A stretch of 64,000 nucleotides of DNA, taken from NCBI RefSeq assembly GCF_004519545.1, contig NZ_SDKM01000010.1, positions 82,398-146,397 on the forward strand, read 5' to 3'. The position numbers and the translations under genes are program-made. The stretch comes from Nocardioides guangzhouensis. Its GTDB lineage: Bacteria > Actinomycetota > Actinomycetes > Propionibacteriales > Nocardioidaceae. This document shows positions 17,386 through 27,903 of this stretch, in pieces; the first letter of the stretch is position 1, and every line of letters starts with the position of its first letter. A model generated the notes under the pieces. That model searched no databases, was not told the DNA's origin, and saw only the letters and a program-made list of their open reading frames with translations.

Positions 17386-18330
17386 ATGAACACCAGCGCC
17401 CGGATGCTGCGGCTCCTCTCCCTGCTCCAGACCCACCGCTACTGGCCCGGCGGCGAGCTCTCGGAGCGGCTCGAGGTCAGCCCGCGCACGCTGCGCCGCG
17501 ACATCGACCGGCTCCGCGACCTCGGCTACCACGTCGACGCGGTCCGCGGCGTCGCCGGCGGCTACCAGCTCCGGGCCGGGGGCTCGCTGCCGCCGCTGCT
17601 GCTCGAGGACGACGAGGCGGTCGCCATCGCGGTGGGCCTGCGTACGTCGGCCGCGGGCGCGGTCAGCGGCCTGGAGGAGACCTCGGTGCAGGCGCTGACC
17701 AAGGTGATCGCCCTGATGCCGCCCCGTCTGCGTCGCCGGATGGACGCGCTGCGCTCGCAGAGCGACAACCTGGTCTGGGGCGGAGGCCCGGCGATCGACG
17801 CCGACGTTCTGACCACGCTGGCCCAGGCCTGCCGCGACGACGAGCCGCTCACGTTCGGCTACACCGCCCGCGGCTCCGAGCGCACCGAACGCCGGGTCGA
17901 GCCGCACCGCCTGGTCTCGATCGGCCGCCGGTGGTACCTCGTCGCCTACGACCGCGACCGCCAGGACTGGCGCTCCTTCCGCGTCGACCGGATCGCCGAT
18001 GCCGCCACCACGGGCCAGCGGTTCCGGCCGCGCGAGCTCCCCGCCGAGGACGCGCTCACGTTCGTGCAGGCGGGCATCCGCTCGATGCCGCAGCGGTACG
18101 CCGTCCGGGTGCGCCTGGCGACCGCCGTGGCCGCGGTGCAGGACGTGGTCGGGCAGTGGGGCGAGGTCACGCCGGACGGCGACCGGGCCCTGCTCGAGAT
18201 GAACGTCGACGACCTGGCCTGGCCGGTGATGGTGCTGGCCCGGCTCGACGCGGACGTCGAGGTCGAGTCGCCGCCGGAGCTCCGCGACCTGCTGGTGCGC
18301 ACCGGTGAACGGTTCTCGCGCGCCGGCTGA
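17386..18330 (+). CDS. WYL-domain transcriptional regulator
   Basis: The 314-residue regulator has an N-terminal HTH_11/DeoR-like winged helix (RMLRLLSLLQTHRYWPGGELSERLEVSPRTLRRDIDRLRDLGY) and a WYL domain (about 140-215: EPHRLVSIGRRWYLVAYDRDRQDWRSFRVDRI), followed by a WCX C-terminal part. ATG 17386 stands 7 nt behind TAATCT (17373-17378), a leaderless pattern. It is divergent from the DrrAB-like exporter, so repression or activation of that exporter is likely. The ligand is unknown. Confidence 0.9.
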   Translation: MNTSARMLRLLSLLQTHRYWPGGELSERLEVSPRTLRRDIDRLRDLGYHVDAVRGVAGGYQLRAGGSLPPLLLEDDEAVAIAVGLRTSAAGAVSGLEETSVQALTKVIALMPPRLRRRMDALRSQSDNLVWGGGPAIDADVLTTLAQACRDDEPLTFGYTARGSERTERRVEPHRLVSIGRRWYLVAYDRDRQDWRSFRVDRIADAATTGQRFRPRELPAEDALTFVQAGIRSMPQRYAVRVRLATAVAAVQDVVGQWGEVTPDGDRALLEMNVDDLAWPVMVLARLDADVEVESPPELRDLLVRTGERFSRAG

Positions 18331-18373
18331 CCCGCACGGTTCGCCGTGCCCGGCCGCGGGTAGCGTGCCGGGC

Positions 18374-18808
18374 ATGAGGACGACTGCCGCCGCCCTGCTC
18401 ATCGCCCTGTCGCTCACCGGGCTCGCCGCCTGCGGTGACGACGAGGGGGACGCCACCGGCGCGGACGGTCGCAAGGTCGCCGCGAGCACCGACGACTTCT
18501 GCGCGGCGATCACCGACTTCGCCTCCGCCGCGAAGAACGACGACTGGTCGGCGCTGCGCCAGGCCGCCGACCGGCTCGAGGACGCCGGGCTGCCGAAGGA
18601 CGCACCCGACGACGCCGGTGACGGGTACGACGTGATCCTCGAGGTGGTGCGGACGTACGACTCCAACGACGAGGTCGAGAAGAACATCACCGACGCGCAG
18701 GACGACCATGTCGAGGCGCTGCTGACCTACACGGACGACACCTGCGCCCAGCCCAGCATGGCGCCGAACGAGGGCGGGTCGGGCCCGTCCGACGAGCCGT
18801 CGTCGTGA
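18374..18808 (+). CDS. Secreted lipoprotein of unknown function
   Basis: The 144-residue protein has a clear lipoprotein signal: [15 protein letters not shown] then lipobox LAAC (Cys about 20). The mature part is helical and acidic with two further Cys (FCAAI, DTCAQ) and a Pro/Ser/Gly-rich tail. ATG 18374 is 7 nt behind TAGCGT. Its stop overlaps the GTG of the next gene (GTGA), so the two are coupled. I recognise no family. Confidence 0.8.
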   Translation: MRTTAAALLIALSLTGLAACGDDEGDATGADGRKVAASTDDFCAAITDFASAAKNDDWSALRQAADRLEDAGLPKDAPDDAGDGYDVILEVVRTYDSNDEVEKNITDAQDDHVEALLTYTDDTCAQPSMAPNEGGSGPSDEPSS

Positions 18809-19167
18809 GCCCGGCCCGGCTCCGGCCCGCCGACCCGGTCGAGGTCGCGGACGCGCTCTCCCGGTTCCGCGGGCTCGGTGCCGACCGGGCCGACCTGCGG
18901 CTGCTGAGCAAGCACTTCCTCGCCGTCCTCGCCGACCGGGCGCCGGGGGCGTCGGTGGAGGTCCGGGTCCCGCCGTACGCCGCGGTGCAGGCGGTCCCGG
19001 GCGTCCGGCACACCCGCGGCACGCCGCCGGCGGTCGTCGAGACCGACGCCGCGACCTGGATCGCGCTCGCCACCGGGGAGCTCGCCTGGGTGGACGCCGA
19101 GGCCTCGGGGCGGGTCAGCGCCTCGGGCGAGCGCGCCGACCTCACGCCGTACCTCCCGCTCACCTGA
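18805..19167 (+). CDS. Sterol carrier (SCP2-like) family protein
   Basis: The 120-residue protein resembles the actinobacterial sterol-carrier-family proteins related to the C-terminal domain of mycothiol-dependent isomerases. It shows [40 protein letters not shown] and [16 protein letters not shown]. It should bind a hydrophobic or thiol ligand, but no catalytic site can be named. In related genomes such genes sit near purF. Here purF is 7 kb away. GTG 18805 overlaps the lipoprotein stop by 4 nt. Confidence 0.8.
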   Translation: MSPARLRPADPVEVADALSRFRGLGADRADLRLLSKHFLAVLADRAPGASVEVRVPPYAAVQAVPGVRHTRGTPPAVVETDAATWIALATGELAWVDAEASGRVSASGERADLTPYLPLT

Positions 19168-19280
19168 GCCGGGCCGGTCCGCGGGCCGGGACTTCCGGCC
19201 CCTCGCGCGTCCGCACTCCGGCCTCTACGTTGGGACCCGGAGCGCAGGACACCGACGTGGGAGCGACGAGGGAGCCCGAC

Positions 19281-21713
19281 ATGACCGTGACCGAGCAACC
19301 GACCGGAACGCCCCTGGCGGACGAGGAGGTGGCCGCGCTCGACGCCTGGTGGCGGGCCGCCAACTACGTCTCGGTCGGCCAGATCTACCTGCTGGACAAC
19401 CCGCTGCTGGAGCGCCCGCTCGCGGCGGAGGACATCAAGCCGCGGCTGCTCGGCCACTGGGGCACCACGCCCGGCCTGAACCTGCTGTGGACCCACCTCA
19501 ACCGGCTGATCCGCGAGCGCGACGTCGACGCGATCTTCCTCGCCGGGCCCGGGCACGGTGGTCCGGCTGCTGTCGCCAACGCCTGGCTGGAGGGGACCTA
19601 CTCCGAGATCTACCCGGCGATCGGCCGGGACCGCGACGGGCTGCAGAAGCTGTTCCGGCAGTTCTCCTTCCCGGGAGGCATCCCGAGCCACGTCGCCCCC
19701 GAGACCCCGGGGTCGATCCACGAGGGCGGCGAGCTCGGCTACGTCCTCTCCCACGCGTACGGCGCCGCGATGGACAACCCGGACCTCGTCGTCGCCGCGG
19801 TGGTCGGCGACGGCGAGTTCGAGACCGGTCCGCTGGCCGCGTCCTGGCACGCGAACAAGTTCGTGGACCCGGTCCACGACGGCGCGGTGCTGCCGATCCT
19901 GCACCTCAACGGCTACAAGATCGCCAACCCCACCGTGGCCGCCCGGATCCCGCGGCCGGAGCTGGAGAGCCTGCTGCGGGGCTACGGCCACGAGGTGCTG
20001 ACCGTCGAGGGCGACGACCCCGCCGACGTGCACCGCCAGATGGCCGCGGCCCTCGACACCGCGCACGACCGGATCCGCGAGATCCAGCGTGCCGCCCGCG
20101 AGGACGGCGACACCGAGCGGCGGCCGTGGCCGGCGATCCTGCTGGTCACCCCCAAGGGCTGGACCGGTCCGGCCACCGTCGACGGCGTCCAGGTCGAGGG
20201 CACCTGGCGGGCGCACCAGGTGCCGCTCGCCGAGACCCGCACCGACGACGCCCACCGGGGGATGCTCGAGGACTGGATGCGGTCCTACCGGCCGGCGGAG
20301 CTCTTCGACGGCGACGGCACCCCGGTCGCGGCGCTGCGCGACCTGGCCCCGGCCGGCACCCGGCGGATGTCGGCCAACCCGCACGCGAACGGCGGACTGC
20401 TGCGGCGGCCGTTGGAGATGCCGGACTTCCGCAGCCACGCGGTCGAGGTGACCACCCCGGGCGGGTCCATCCACGAGGCGACCCGGGTGCTCGGCCAGTT
20501 CCTCGTCGACGTGGTCCGCGACAACCCGACGACGTTCCGGATCTTCGGCCCCGACGAGACCGCCTCCAACCGGCTCGACGCGGTGTACGGCGTCACCGAC
20601 AAGGTCTTCGCCGGCGCCATCCTCGACAGCGACGAGCACCTCGCCCGCAGCGGCCGGGTCGTCGAGATCCTCTCCGAGCACACCTGCCAGGGCTGGCTGG
20701 AGGGCTACCTCCTGACCGGGCGGCACGGGCTGTTCAGCTGCTACGAGGCGTTCATCCACCTCGTCGACTCGATGTTCAACCAGCACGCGAAGTGGCTGAA
20801 GACCACCCGCGGGATCGAGTGGCGGCCGCGGATCTCCAGCCTCAACTACCTGCTCAGCTCGCACGTGTGGCGGCAGGACCACAACGGCTTCTCGCACCAG
20901 GACCCCGGCTTCATCGACCACGTGATCAACAAGAAGGCCGAGGTGGTCCGGGTCTACCTCCCGCCGGACACCAACACGCTGCTCTCGACGATGCGGCACT
21001 GCCTGGCCAGCGAGCACTACGTCAACGTGGTGGTCGCCGGCAAGCAGCCGTCGTTCGACTGGCTGGACGCCGACCAGGCCGACCTGCACTGCGCCCGCGG
21101 GCTCGGGATCTGGGACTGGGCCTCCAACGACGACGGCGACCCGGACGTCGTGCTGGCCTGCGCGGGCGACGTACCCACGCTCGAGGCGCTGGCCGCGGTC
21201 TCGATCCTCCGCGAGCACCTGCCCGCCCTGCGCATCCGGTTTGTCAACGTGGTCGACCTGATGCGGCTCCAGGACGAGCACGAGCACCCGCACGGCCTGC
21301 CCGGCCGGGACTTCGACACCGTGTTCACGACCGACAAGCCGATCATCTTCGCCTACCACGGCTACCCGTGGCTGATCCACCGGCTGACCTACCGCCGTAC
21401 CAACCACGCCAACCTGCACGTGCGCGGCTACAAGGAGGAGGGCACCACCACGACGCCGTTCGACATGGTCATGATGAACGACGTCGACCGGTTCCACCTG
21501 GTGATGGACGTGATCGACCGGGTGCCCGGGCTGGGTAGCCGCGCGGCTGGCCTGGGCCAGCTCATGGTCGACACCCGGCGGCGGGCCCGGGCGTGGACCC
21601 GCGAGCACGGCGACGACCTGCCCGAGGTGCGCGAGTGGCGGTGGGACCCGGCCGCAGAGCCGGGCCGCGGCAACTCGCCGTCGACCACCGCGGACACCAG
21701 CGCCGACTTCTAG
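19281..21713 (+). CDS. xfp: Phosphoketolase (xylulose-5-phosphate/fructose-6-phosphate)
   Basis: This thiamine-diphosphate enzyme splits xylulose-5-P or fructose-6-P with phosphate to acetyl phosphate plus glyceraldehyde-3-P or erythrose-4-P. The 810-residue length fits. Visible signatures are [24 protein letters not shown], the ThDP motif [10 protein letters not shown], and [17 protein letters not shown] near the end. ATG 19281 follows GAGGGAG. Acetate kinase lies convergent immediately downstream. The two make ATP and acetate together, though they are on opposite strands and share a 4-base stop (CTAG). Confidence 0.97.
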   Translation: MTVTEQPTGTPLADEEVAALDAWWRAANYVSVGQIYLLDNPLLERPLAAEDIKPRLLGHWGTTPGLNLLWTHLNRLIRERDVDAIFLAGPGHGGPAAVANAWLEGTYSEIYPAIGRDRDGLQKLFRQFSFPGGIPSHVAPETPGSIHEGGELGYVLSHAYGAAMDNPDLVVAAVVGDGEFETGPLAASWHANKFVDPVHDGAVLPILHLNGYKIANPTVAARIPRPELESLLRGYGHEVLTVEGDDPADVHRQMAAALDTAHDRIREIQRAAREDGDTERRPWPAILLVTPKGWTGPATVDGVQVEGTWRAHQVPLAETRTDDAHRGMLEDWMRSYRPAELFDGDGTPVAALRDLAPAGTRRMSANPHANGGLLRRPLEMPDFRSHAVEVTTPGGSIHEATRVLGQFLVDVVRDNPTTFRIFGPDETASNRLDAVYGVTDKVFAGAILDSDEHLARSGRVVEILSEHTCQGWLEGYLLTGRHGLFSCYEAFIHLVDSMFNQHAKWLKTTRGIEWRPRISSLNYLLSSHVWRQDHNGFSHQDPGFIDHVINKKAEVVRVYLPPDTNTLLSTMRHCLASEHYVNVVVAGKQPSFDWLDADQADLHCARGLGIWDWASNDDGDPDVVLACAGDVPTLEALAAVSILREHLPALRIRFVNVVDLMRLQDEHEHPHGLPGRDFDTVFTTDKPIIFAYHGYPWLIHRLTYRRTNHANLHVRGYKEEGTTTTPFDMVMMNDVDRFHLVMDVIDRVPGLGSRAAGLGQLMVDTRRRARAWTREHGDDLPEVREWRWDPAAEPGRGNSPSTTADTSADF

Positions 21714-22867
21714 GAACCGATCAGCGCCGCGACGTCGCGGGCGATCGCGAGCTCCTCGTCCGTGGGGACGACCAGCGCGGTCGTCGCGGCGCCGTCCGGC
21801 GAGATGACACGCGCTCCGTCGCCCGCGTTGCGGGCGTCATCGACCGCCAGCCCGAACGGCGCCAGCCCGGTGAGCACGTCGTGCCGCAGGCCGGCCGCGT
21901 GCTCGCCGACCCCGGCGGTGAACGTCAGCACGTCCAGGCCCCCGAGCACCGCGACGTACGCCCCGACGTACTTCCGCAGCCGGTGCACGTAGACGTCGTA
22001 CGCCGCCCGCGCCCGCTCGTCACCCATGTCGCGGGCCGCCACGAGGTCGCGGAAGTCGCTGTGCCCCGCGAGCCCGAGCAGCCCGGACCGGTGGTGCAGC
22101 AGGTCCTCGAGCCCGTCCACGTCGAGCCCGCCGTGCCGCAGCAGGTGCACCACGACGCCCGGGTCGAGGTCGCCGGGCCGGGTGCCCATGACCAGGCCCT
22201 CCAGCGGGGTCAGCCCCATCGACGTGTCCAGCGCCCGCCCGCCCCGGACCGCCGCGACCGACGCCCCGTTGCCGAGGTGCAGGGTCACCTGCCGGAGCTC
22301 CGCCAGGTCGCGGCCGAGCAGCTCGGCGCCGCGCGCCGCGACGTACCGGTGGCTGATGCCGTGCATCCCGTAGCGGCGCAGCCGGAGCCGTTCGGCGATC
22401 CCGGCGTCGAGGGCGTACGTCGCCGCGGCCGGCGGCAGGTCGGCGAAGAACGCGGTGTCGAAGACCGCGACGTGTGGCAGGTCCGGGAACCGCTCGCGGG
22501 CCCGGCGCAACGCGCGCAGCGCCTGAGGGTTGTGCAGCGGTGCGAGCTCCGAGGCGTCCTCGATCCGCGAGACCGCCGCGTCGTCGAGGATCGTCGGCCG
22601 GACCAGGTCCGGTCCGCCGTGCACGATCCGGTGCCCGACCGCGAGCAGCCGGTCCGCGCCGAGCCCGGCCCCCGCGAGGTCGTCCTCCAGGGTGTCCAGC
22701 GCGTGCGCCCGGTCCGCGTCGTCGTCGACGTGCTCGACCTGCCGGGCCAGCCACACCGTGCCGTCCGGGTCGACCACCTTGAACTTCAGCGTCGAGGACC
22801 CGGTGTTGAGCACCAGCACCGGACGGCGCCGCGCGCCCGCCCGATCGGGATCGTGCGCTGCGGCCAC
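21710..22867 (-). CDS. ackA: Acetate kinase
   Basis: AckA converts acetyl phosphate and ADP to acetate and ATP, using the product of the adjacent phosphoketolase. The 385-residue protein has [14 protein letters not shown] near the start, VGHRIVHGG, catalytic FDTAFF (Asp), LGNGASV and [11 protein letters not shown]. It is slightly shorter than the usual 400. GTG 22867 follows AGGAG. No phosphotransacetylase gene is seen in the window, which fits a phosphoketolase-acetate kinase shunt. Its TAG overlaps the xfp TAG on the other strand. Confidence 0.96.
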   Translation of the reverse strand: MAAAHDPDRAGARRRPVLVLNTGSSTLKFKVVDPDGTVWLARQVEHVDDDADRAHALDTLEDDLAGAGLGADRLLAVGHRIVHGGPDLVRPTILDDAAVSRIEDASELAPLHNPQALRALRRARERFPDLPHVAVFDTAFFADLPPAAATYALDAGIAERLRLRRYGMHGISHRYVAARGAELLGRDLAELRQVTLHLGNGASVAAVRGGRALDTSMGLTPLEGLVMGTRPGDLDPGVVVHLLRHGGLDVDGLEDLLHHRSGLLGLAGHSDFRDLVAARDMGDERARAAYDVYVHRLRKYVGAYVAVLGGLDVLTFTAGVGEHAAGLRHDVLTGLAPFGLAVDDARNAGDGARVISPDGAATTALVVPTDEELAIARDVAALIGS

Positions 22868-22941
22868 GGTCGGCTCCTCTCGTCGCGCCCCAGCGTAGGG
22901 CGCCGCGCCGTCGCCGCGGCGGCTCGCTAGGGTCGGGCCCC

Positions 22942-24288
22942 ATGAGCAACCCGAAGACCCTCGACGAGCTGCGCGCCCGCGTGCGCGAGCTGATGCCCCG
23001 CCTCCGTTCCGACCTCGAGGACCTGGTCCGGATCGAGTCGGTCAGCGCCGACCCGGAGCGGGCCGGCGAGGTCCAGCGCAGCGCCGAGGCGGTCCGCGAC
23101 CTGTTCGCGGCCGAGGGCTTCGACGCGCAGATCCTCAGCGCCGACGGCGGCGCGCCGGCCGTCGTCGCGAAGAAGCCCGGCCCGCCCGGGTCGCGCACGG
23201 TGCTGCTCTACGCCCACCACGACGTCCAGCCCGAGAACGACCACGCCGACTGGGACTCCCCGCCGTTCGAGCCGACCGAGCGCGGCGACCGGCTCTACGG
23301 CCGCGGCGCCGCCGACGACAAGGCCGGCATCGTCGCCCACCTGGCCGCGGTCCGTGCGTTCGGTGACGACCTCCCGGTCGGGGTCACCATGTTCATCGAG
23401 GGCGAGGAGGAGGTCGGCTCCGAGTCGCTGGGCGCGTTCCTCGAGCAGTACGAGCACGAGCTCGAGGCCGACGTCATCGTGATCGCCGACTCCGGCAACT
23501 GGGACATCGGCGTGCCCGCACTGACCACCAGCCTGCGTGGCCTGGTCCGCGCCGACATCGAGGTCCGCACGCTCACCCACGCCGTCCACTCCGGCATGTG
23601 GGGCGGCCTGGTGCCGGACTCGCTGATGGCCCTCTCCCGCCTGATCGCGACTCTGCACGACGACGACGGCAACGTGGCCGTGGCGGGGCTGCACGCCGGC
23701 CCGGCCGCCGACGTGGAGTACCCCGAGGAGCGTCTCCGGGCCGAGTCCGGCGCCCTGCCGAGCATCGGCTGGATCGGCTCCGACAGCGTCGTGGAGCGGC
23801 TGTGGACCAAGCCGTCGCTCAGCATCACCGGCCTCGACGCGCCCAAGGTGGCCGGCGCCAGCAACACCCTCGTGCCCGCCGCCCGCGCCCGGATCTCCAT
23901 GCGCATCGCGCCCGGCGACACCACGGAGAACGCCGTCGCCTGCCTGCGCACGCACCTCGAGAAGCACGTGCCGTGGGGCGCCGAGCTCGACTTCACCGTG
24001 GTCGACACCGGGGAGCCGATCGCGATCGACGCCACCGGCCCGGCGTACGACGTGGCGCGCGACGCCTTCGCCGAGGCCTGGGACGGGACCCCGCCGGTCG
24101 ACATGGGAGTCGGCGGCTCGATCCCGTTCATCGCCGCGTTCCTCGAGGCGTTCCCCGCCGCGAGCGTGCTGGTGACCGGCGTCGAGGACCCCGACACCCG
24201 CGCGCACGGCGCCAACGAGGGCCTGCACCTCGCCGAGTTCGAGCGGGTCTGCGTCGCGGAGACGCTGCTGCTGCAGAACCTGGGCTGA
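22942..24288 (+). CDS. M20-family zinc dipeptidase/carboxypeptidase
   Basis: The 448-residue peptidase shows all expected metal-site segments: HHDVQP (His), GRGAADDKAG (bridging Asp), EGEEEVGSES (general base Glu and ligand), IADSGNW (Asp) and the C-terminal HGANEG (His). The order and length match the M20 dipeptidase group that includes PepV/CNDP-like enzymes, which cleave dipeptides in the cytoplasm. ATG 22942 has TAGGGT 8 nt before it. It is divergent from ackA across a 74-nt gap. Confidence 0.92.
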   Translation: MSNPKTLDELRARVRELMPRLRSDLEDLVRIESVSADPERAGEVQRSAEAVRDLFAAEGFDAQILSADGGAPAVVAKKPGPPGSRTVLLYAHHDVQPENDHADWDSPPFEPTERGDRLYGRGAADDKAGIVAHLAAVRAFGDDLPVGVTMFIEGEEEVGSESLGAFLEQYEHELEADVIVIADSGNWDIGVPALTTSLRGLVRADIEVRTLTHAVHSGMWGGLVPDSLMALSRLIATLHDDDGNVAVAGLHAGPAADVEYPEERLRAESGALPSIGWIGSDSVVERLWTKPSLSITGLDAPKVAGASNTLVPAARARISMRIAPGDTTENAVACLRTHLEKHVPWGAELDFTVVDTGEPIAIDATGPAYDVARDAFAEAWDGTPPVDMGVGGSIPFIAAFLEAFPAASVLVTGVEDPDTRAHGANEGLHLAEFERVCVAETLLLQNLG

Positions 24289-24300
24289 CCCGCCTCCGCT

Positions 24301-24334
24301 GGTTGAGGAGGGCGTCCTGCGCCCGTCTCGAAAC
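24301..24334. repeat. GGTTGAGGAG/CTCGAAACC interspersed palindromic element
   Basis: The element starts GGTTGAGGAG and ends GTCTCGAAACC, with an inner GGCG-CGCC hairpin. It lies between the convergent M20 peptidase and histidine kinase genes. Similar elements lie at 44264-44360. I recall this type from many actinobacterial genomes, but I could not search. Confidence 0.7.
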
Positions 24335-24353
24335 CGAGGACCCGCGAAGGAGC

Positions 24354-26153
24354 TCAGCCGCAGCCGGGAAGCGTCACCTGGAAGGTGCTGCCCTCGCCGA
24401 GCTTGGACTCGACGCTGATCTCGCCCGCGTGCCGGTCGATGATCCGCTTCACGATCGCCAGTCCCAGCCCGGTGCCGGGGCGACGGGTCGCGTCGGGGTT
24501 GGAGGAGCGGAAGAACTCGTCGAACAGCCGCACCTGGTCGTTGCGGGAGATGCCGAGGCCCTGGTCGGTGACGGTGAACCGCACCCTGTCGCCGGTGCGG
24601 GCGAGCTGGACGGCGACCACGGCGTCCTCGGGGGAGTACTTCACGGCGTTGCTGATCAGGTTGACCAGCACCCGCTCGAGCTCCGGACGCTCACCGAGCG
24701 CGCAGACCGGCTCGTGCGGCGCGTCGACGACGATCTTGATGGCGCGGGCCTCGGCCTGCACGCCGACGATCTCGTGGACGTCCTCCAGCACCTCGAGCAG
24801 GTCGACCGGCCGCGGGTCGAGCGGGCGGCTCGGGTCGTTGACGCTGCTCAGCAGCAGCATGTCGGCGACGAGGCGCTGGAGCCGGTTGGTGTTGCGGGCG
24901 ATCACCTCGAGCGAGCGCCCGCCCATCGCGTCGAGCTCGACGCCCTCGAGCAGCTCGAGGTGGCCGAGGATCGAGGTGAGCGGGTTCTTGAACTCGTGGG
25001 AGACGGTCTTGATCAGCTGCGACTTGTAGCTGTCGAGCTCCCGCATCTCCTCCAGCAGCTGCTTCTCGCGCTGGAACAGGCGGGCGTTGAGGACCGCGCG
25101 GCCGAGGTCGTGGCCGATGTCGAACGCGGCGTCCGCCTCGACCTGGGTCCACTCGTGGTCGCGCTCGGTGCGGGTCAGGACGAGGTTGCCCAGGCACTCG
25201 GGCCCGGCGCCCAGGGGCACGAAGAGCAGCGAGACCACGCCGATCCGGTCGACGAAGTCGAGCACCAGCTCGCGCTCGTCGGGGAGCAGGATGTCCTTGA
25301 CCGGGTCGCGCCGCCGGGAGGCGAAGGCCACCCGCTGCTCGTCCCAGCACCGGTGCGCGGCCGCCACCGCGATCTCGACCAGGTCGGCCGGGATGTCCAT
25401 CTCGGTGCCCTCGCCGGCGAAGATCGCGCCGTGCCCGCGCACGCCACCGCCCTCGAAGGTCTGGATCCACATGCCGTGCGCGCCGAAGCCCTCGACGATC
25501 GCCTCCTGGCAGTCGGCCAGGATCCGGTCGAGGTCGAGCTGGGCGGAGGCAGTGCGGACGATGGAGCGGGCGGTCTCGGCGAGGCGCAGCCGCTCGGTCA
25601 GCCGCTCGCGGGCCAGCAGCGCGTTGACCGCCTTGGCCGAGTAGTCGGCGTACCGCTGGAGCAGGCGCTGGCGCTCCTGGTCGGGGCGCAGCCCGTCGGC
25701 CGGCAGGTCGACCGCGAGCACGCCCACCGGGTCGCCGACGTCGTCGCGGAGCGGGGAGAACAGGAAGTCCAGGGGCTTCCACGCGTTGGGGTCGTCGACG
25801 GGGACCACGTCGGGCACCCAGCCCGGGTCCTCGAGCCGGTCGATCACGCGCTCCTCGGGCACGAAGCAGAGCGGCCCCCACCAGTCGGCCATCGCGATGT
25901 CGGCCTCGAGGGTGGTGAGCGCGCGGCGCTTGCCGAGCAGCTCTTCGCGGGCGTCAGCGTTGCCGGAGACGGCCACGATCTCGAGCTCGTCGTTGTCCCG
26001 GAGCACGGAGATCGCGGCAACGCCGAAGCCGACGACGCCGTAGACGCCGTCGGCGATCTCCTGCAGCGCGTCCACCAGCTCGGCCTGCGACCATGCACCG
26101 GACATGATCTCGTCGAGCCGGAGACCCGTGTCGGGACTCTCTTCGAAGCTCAC
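24354..26153 (-). CDS. Soluble GAF-domain sensor histidine kinase
   Basis: The 599-residue kinase has two N-terminal GAF-like domains (about 20-180 and 200-355), a short coiled linker (LFQREKQLLEEMRELDSYKSQ), a HisKA box KTVSHEFKNPLTS with His386, and a HATPase domain with N-box NLISNAVKYS, DQGLGIS and GTGLGLAIVKR. No membrane segment is present, so it should sense an intracellular signal through the GAF domains. No response regulator gene is adjacent, so it is an orphan here. GTG 26153 follows GGGGAG. Confidence 0.93.
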   Translation of the reverse strand: MSFEESPDTGLRLDEIMSGAWSQAELVDALQEIADGVYGVVGFGVAAISVLRDNDELEIVAVSGNADAREELLGKRRALTTLEADIAMADWWGPLCFVPEERVIDRLEDPGWVPDVVPVDDPNAWKPLDFLFSPLRDDVGDPVGVLAVDLPADGLRPDQERQRLLQRYADYSAKAVNALLARERLTERLRLAETARSIVRTASAQLDLDRILADCQEAIVEGFGAHGMWIQTFEGGGVRGHGAIFAGEGTEMDIPADLVEIAVAAAHRCWDEQRVAFASRRRDPVKDILLPDERELVLDFVDRIGVVSLLFVPLGAGPECLGNLVLTRTERDHEWTQVEADAAFDIGHDLGRAVLNARLFQREKQLLEEMRELDSYKSQLIKTVSHEFKNPLTSILGHLELLEGVELDAMGGRSLEVIARNTNRLQRLVADMLLLSSVNDPSRPLDPRPVDLLEVLEDVHEIVGVQAEARAIKIVVDAPHEPVCALGERPELERVLVNLISNAVKYSPEDAVVAVQLARTGDRVRFTVTDQGLGISRNDQVRLFDEFFRSSNPDATRRPGTGLGLAIVKRIIDRHAGEISVESKLGEGSTFQVTLPGCG

Positions 26154-26294
26154 TGTGTCTCCCCGAGGAACGACTGTTCGAGGCTACCGTCCCTCAGGCC
26201 TCAGTGTGCGGCACCAGTACTTGACTTGTTCACGAAATGGGGAGTAACGCTGCCCGAATCGTCCCGTCGGCCCGAGGGCGCCTAGACTCGTGCC

Positions 26295-27863
26295 GTGCCC
26301 CAGTCGAGCAGCACACGCAAGGGTGGCGACGGCCGCCTGACCACCGCCATCGACCCCCAGGACCAGGGACCGCAGGACGCCTGCGGGGTCTTCGGGGTCT
26401 GGGCCCCCGGCGAGGACGTCGCCAAGCTCACCTACTTCGGCCTCTACGCGCTCCAGCACCGTGGTCAGGAGTCGGCCGGCATCGCGGTCAGCAACGGCCG
26501 GCAGATCCTGGTGTACAAGGACATGGGGCTGGTCTCGCAGGTCTTCGACGAGTCCACCCTCGAGGCGCTCAAGGGGTACCTCGCGATCGGGCACTCGCGC
26601 TACTCCACGACCGGCGCGAGCACCTGGCACAACGCGCAGCCGACCTTCCACCCGACCGCGGGCGGGTCGATCGCGCTGGCCCACAACGGCAACCTGACCA
26701 ACACCGCCGACCTGGCCGCGATGGTGCAGGACCTCTCCGCCCTCGACGGCGAGCTCGACCTCCAGATGCGGCGCCCCGAGGCGGCGACGAACGACACCAG
26801 CGTGGTCACCGCGCTGCTCGCCCACCACCCCGACAGCACCGTCGAGGAGAAGGCGATGGAGCTGCTGCCGCAGGTCCGTGGCGCCTACTCCTTCGTCTGG
26901 ATGGACGAGAACACGCTGTACGCCGCCCGGGACCCCCAGGGCATCCGGCCGCTGGTGCTGGGGCGGCTCGAGCGCGGGTGGGTGGTCGCCTCCGAGACCG
27001 CGGCGCTCGACATCGTCGGCGCGTCGTACATCCGCGAGGTGGAGCCGGGCGAGCTGGTCGCGATCGACGAGGACGGCCTCCGCTCGCGCCGGTTCGCCGA
27101 GGCCGCGCCCAAGCACTGCCTCTTCGAGTTCGTCTACCTCGCCCGCCCGGACACGATGATGAACGACAAGCGGGTGCACAGCGTCCGCGTCGAGATCGGT
27201 CGCCGCCTGGCCCGCGAGTTCCCCGCCGACGCCGATCTGGTGATGCCGGTGCCGGAGTCCGGCACGCCGGCCGCGATCGGGTACGCCGAGGAGTCCGGCA
27301 TCCCCTACGGCACCGGCCTGGTGAAGAACTCCTACGTCGGCCGCACCTTCATCCAGCCCAGCCAGACCATCCGCCAGCTCGGCATCCGGCTCAAGCTCAA
27401 CCCGCTGCGCGACGTCATCGAGGGCAAGCGGCTGGTCGTGGTCGACGACTCGATCGTGCGCGGCAACACCCAGCGCGCCCTGGTCCGGATGCTGCGCGAG
27501 GCCGGCGCCCGCGAGGTGCACGTCCGGATCTCCTCGCCGCCGGTGAAGTGGCCGTGCTTCTACGGCATCGACTTCGCGACCCGGGCCGAGCTGATCGCCA
27601 ACGGCCTCGAGACCGACGAGATCCGCCGCTCCATCGACGCCGACTCGCTCGGCTACATCTCGCTCGAGCAGCTGGTCGAGGCCACCACGGTGCCGATGGA
27701 CGACCTGTGCCGGGCCTGCTTCGACGGTGTCTACCCGGTGGCCCTGCCCGAGGCCGAACGGCTCGGCAAGCACCTCCTCGAGACCCCGCTGCCGATCGAC
27801 GTCGACGGGCTGGCCACCTCGCTGGCCGGTGGCGGCGCGGCCGACGCCCTCGACCGACCCTGA
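26295..27863 (+). CDS. purF: Amidophosphoribosyltransferase
   Basis: PurF commits PRPP and glutamine to purine synthesis, forming phosphoribosylamine. The 522-residue protein has a 29-residue propeptide before Cys30 (DAC-GVFGVW), the Ntn nucleophile exposed by processing. The PRPP motif VVVDDSIVRGNT is present. Four Cys (KHCLFEF, WPCFYG, LCRAC) match the 4Fe-4S ligands of the Bacillus-type enzyme, so this is the iron-sulfur class. GTG 26295 stands 6 nt behind TAGACT (26283-26288) and is leaderless. purM follows after 40 nt. Confidence 0.97.
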   Translation: MPQSSSTRKGGDGRLTTAIDPQDQGPQDACGVFGVWAPGEDVAKLTYFGLYALQHRGQESAGIAVSNGRQILVYKDMGLVSQVFDESTLEALKGYLAIGHSRYSTTGASTWHNAQPTFHPTAGGSIALAHNGNLTNTADLAAMVQDLSALDGELDLQMRRPEAATNDTSVVTALLAHHPDSTVEEKAMELLPQVRGAYSFVWMDENTLYAARDPQGIRPLVLGRLERGWVVASETAALDIVGASYIREVEPGELVAIDEDGLRSRRFAEAAPKHCLFEFVYLARPDTMMNDKRVHSVRVEIGRRLAREFPADADLVMPVPESGTPAAIGYAEESGIPYGTGLVKNSYVGRTFIQPSQTIRQLGIRLKLNPLRDVIEGKRLVVVDDSIVRGNTQRALVRMLREAGAREVHVRISSPPVKWPCFYGIDFATRAELIANGLETDEIRRSIDADSLGYISLEQLVEATTVPMDDLCRACFDGVYPVALPEAERLGKHLLETPLPIDVDGLATSLAGGGAADALDRP

Positions 27864-27903
27864 CCCTGCCGGAACCGACACCGCCCCCGATCGAGGAGTG
27901 CTT

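Noticed and set aside
18687..21608. 973-codon minus-strand open frame
   Set aside because: It is antisense to phosphoketolase and the sterol-carrier gene, with a repetitive His/Val/Asp/Glu composition and no family features.
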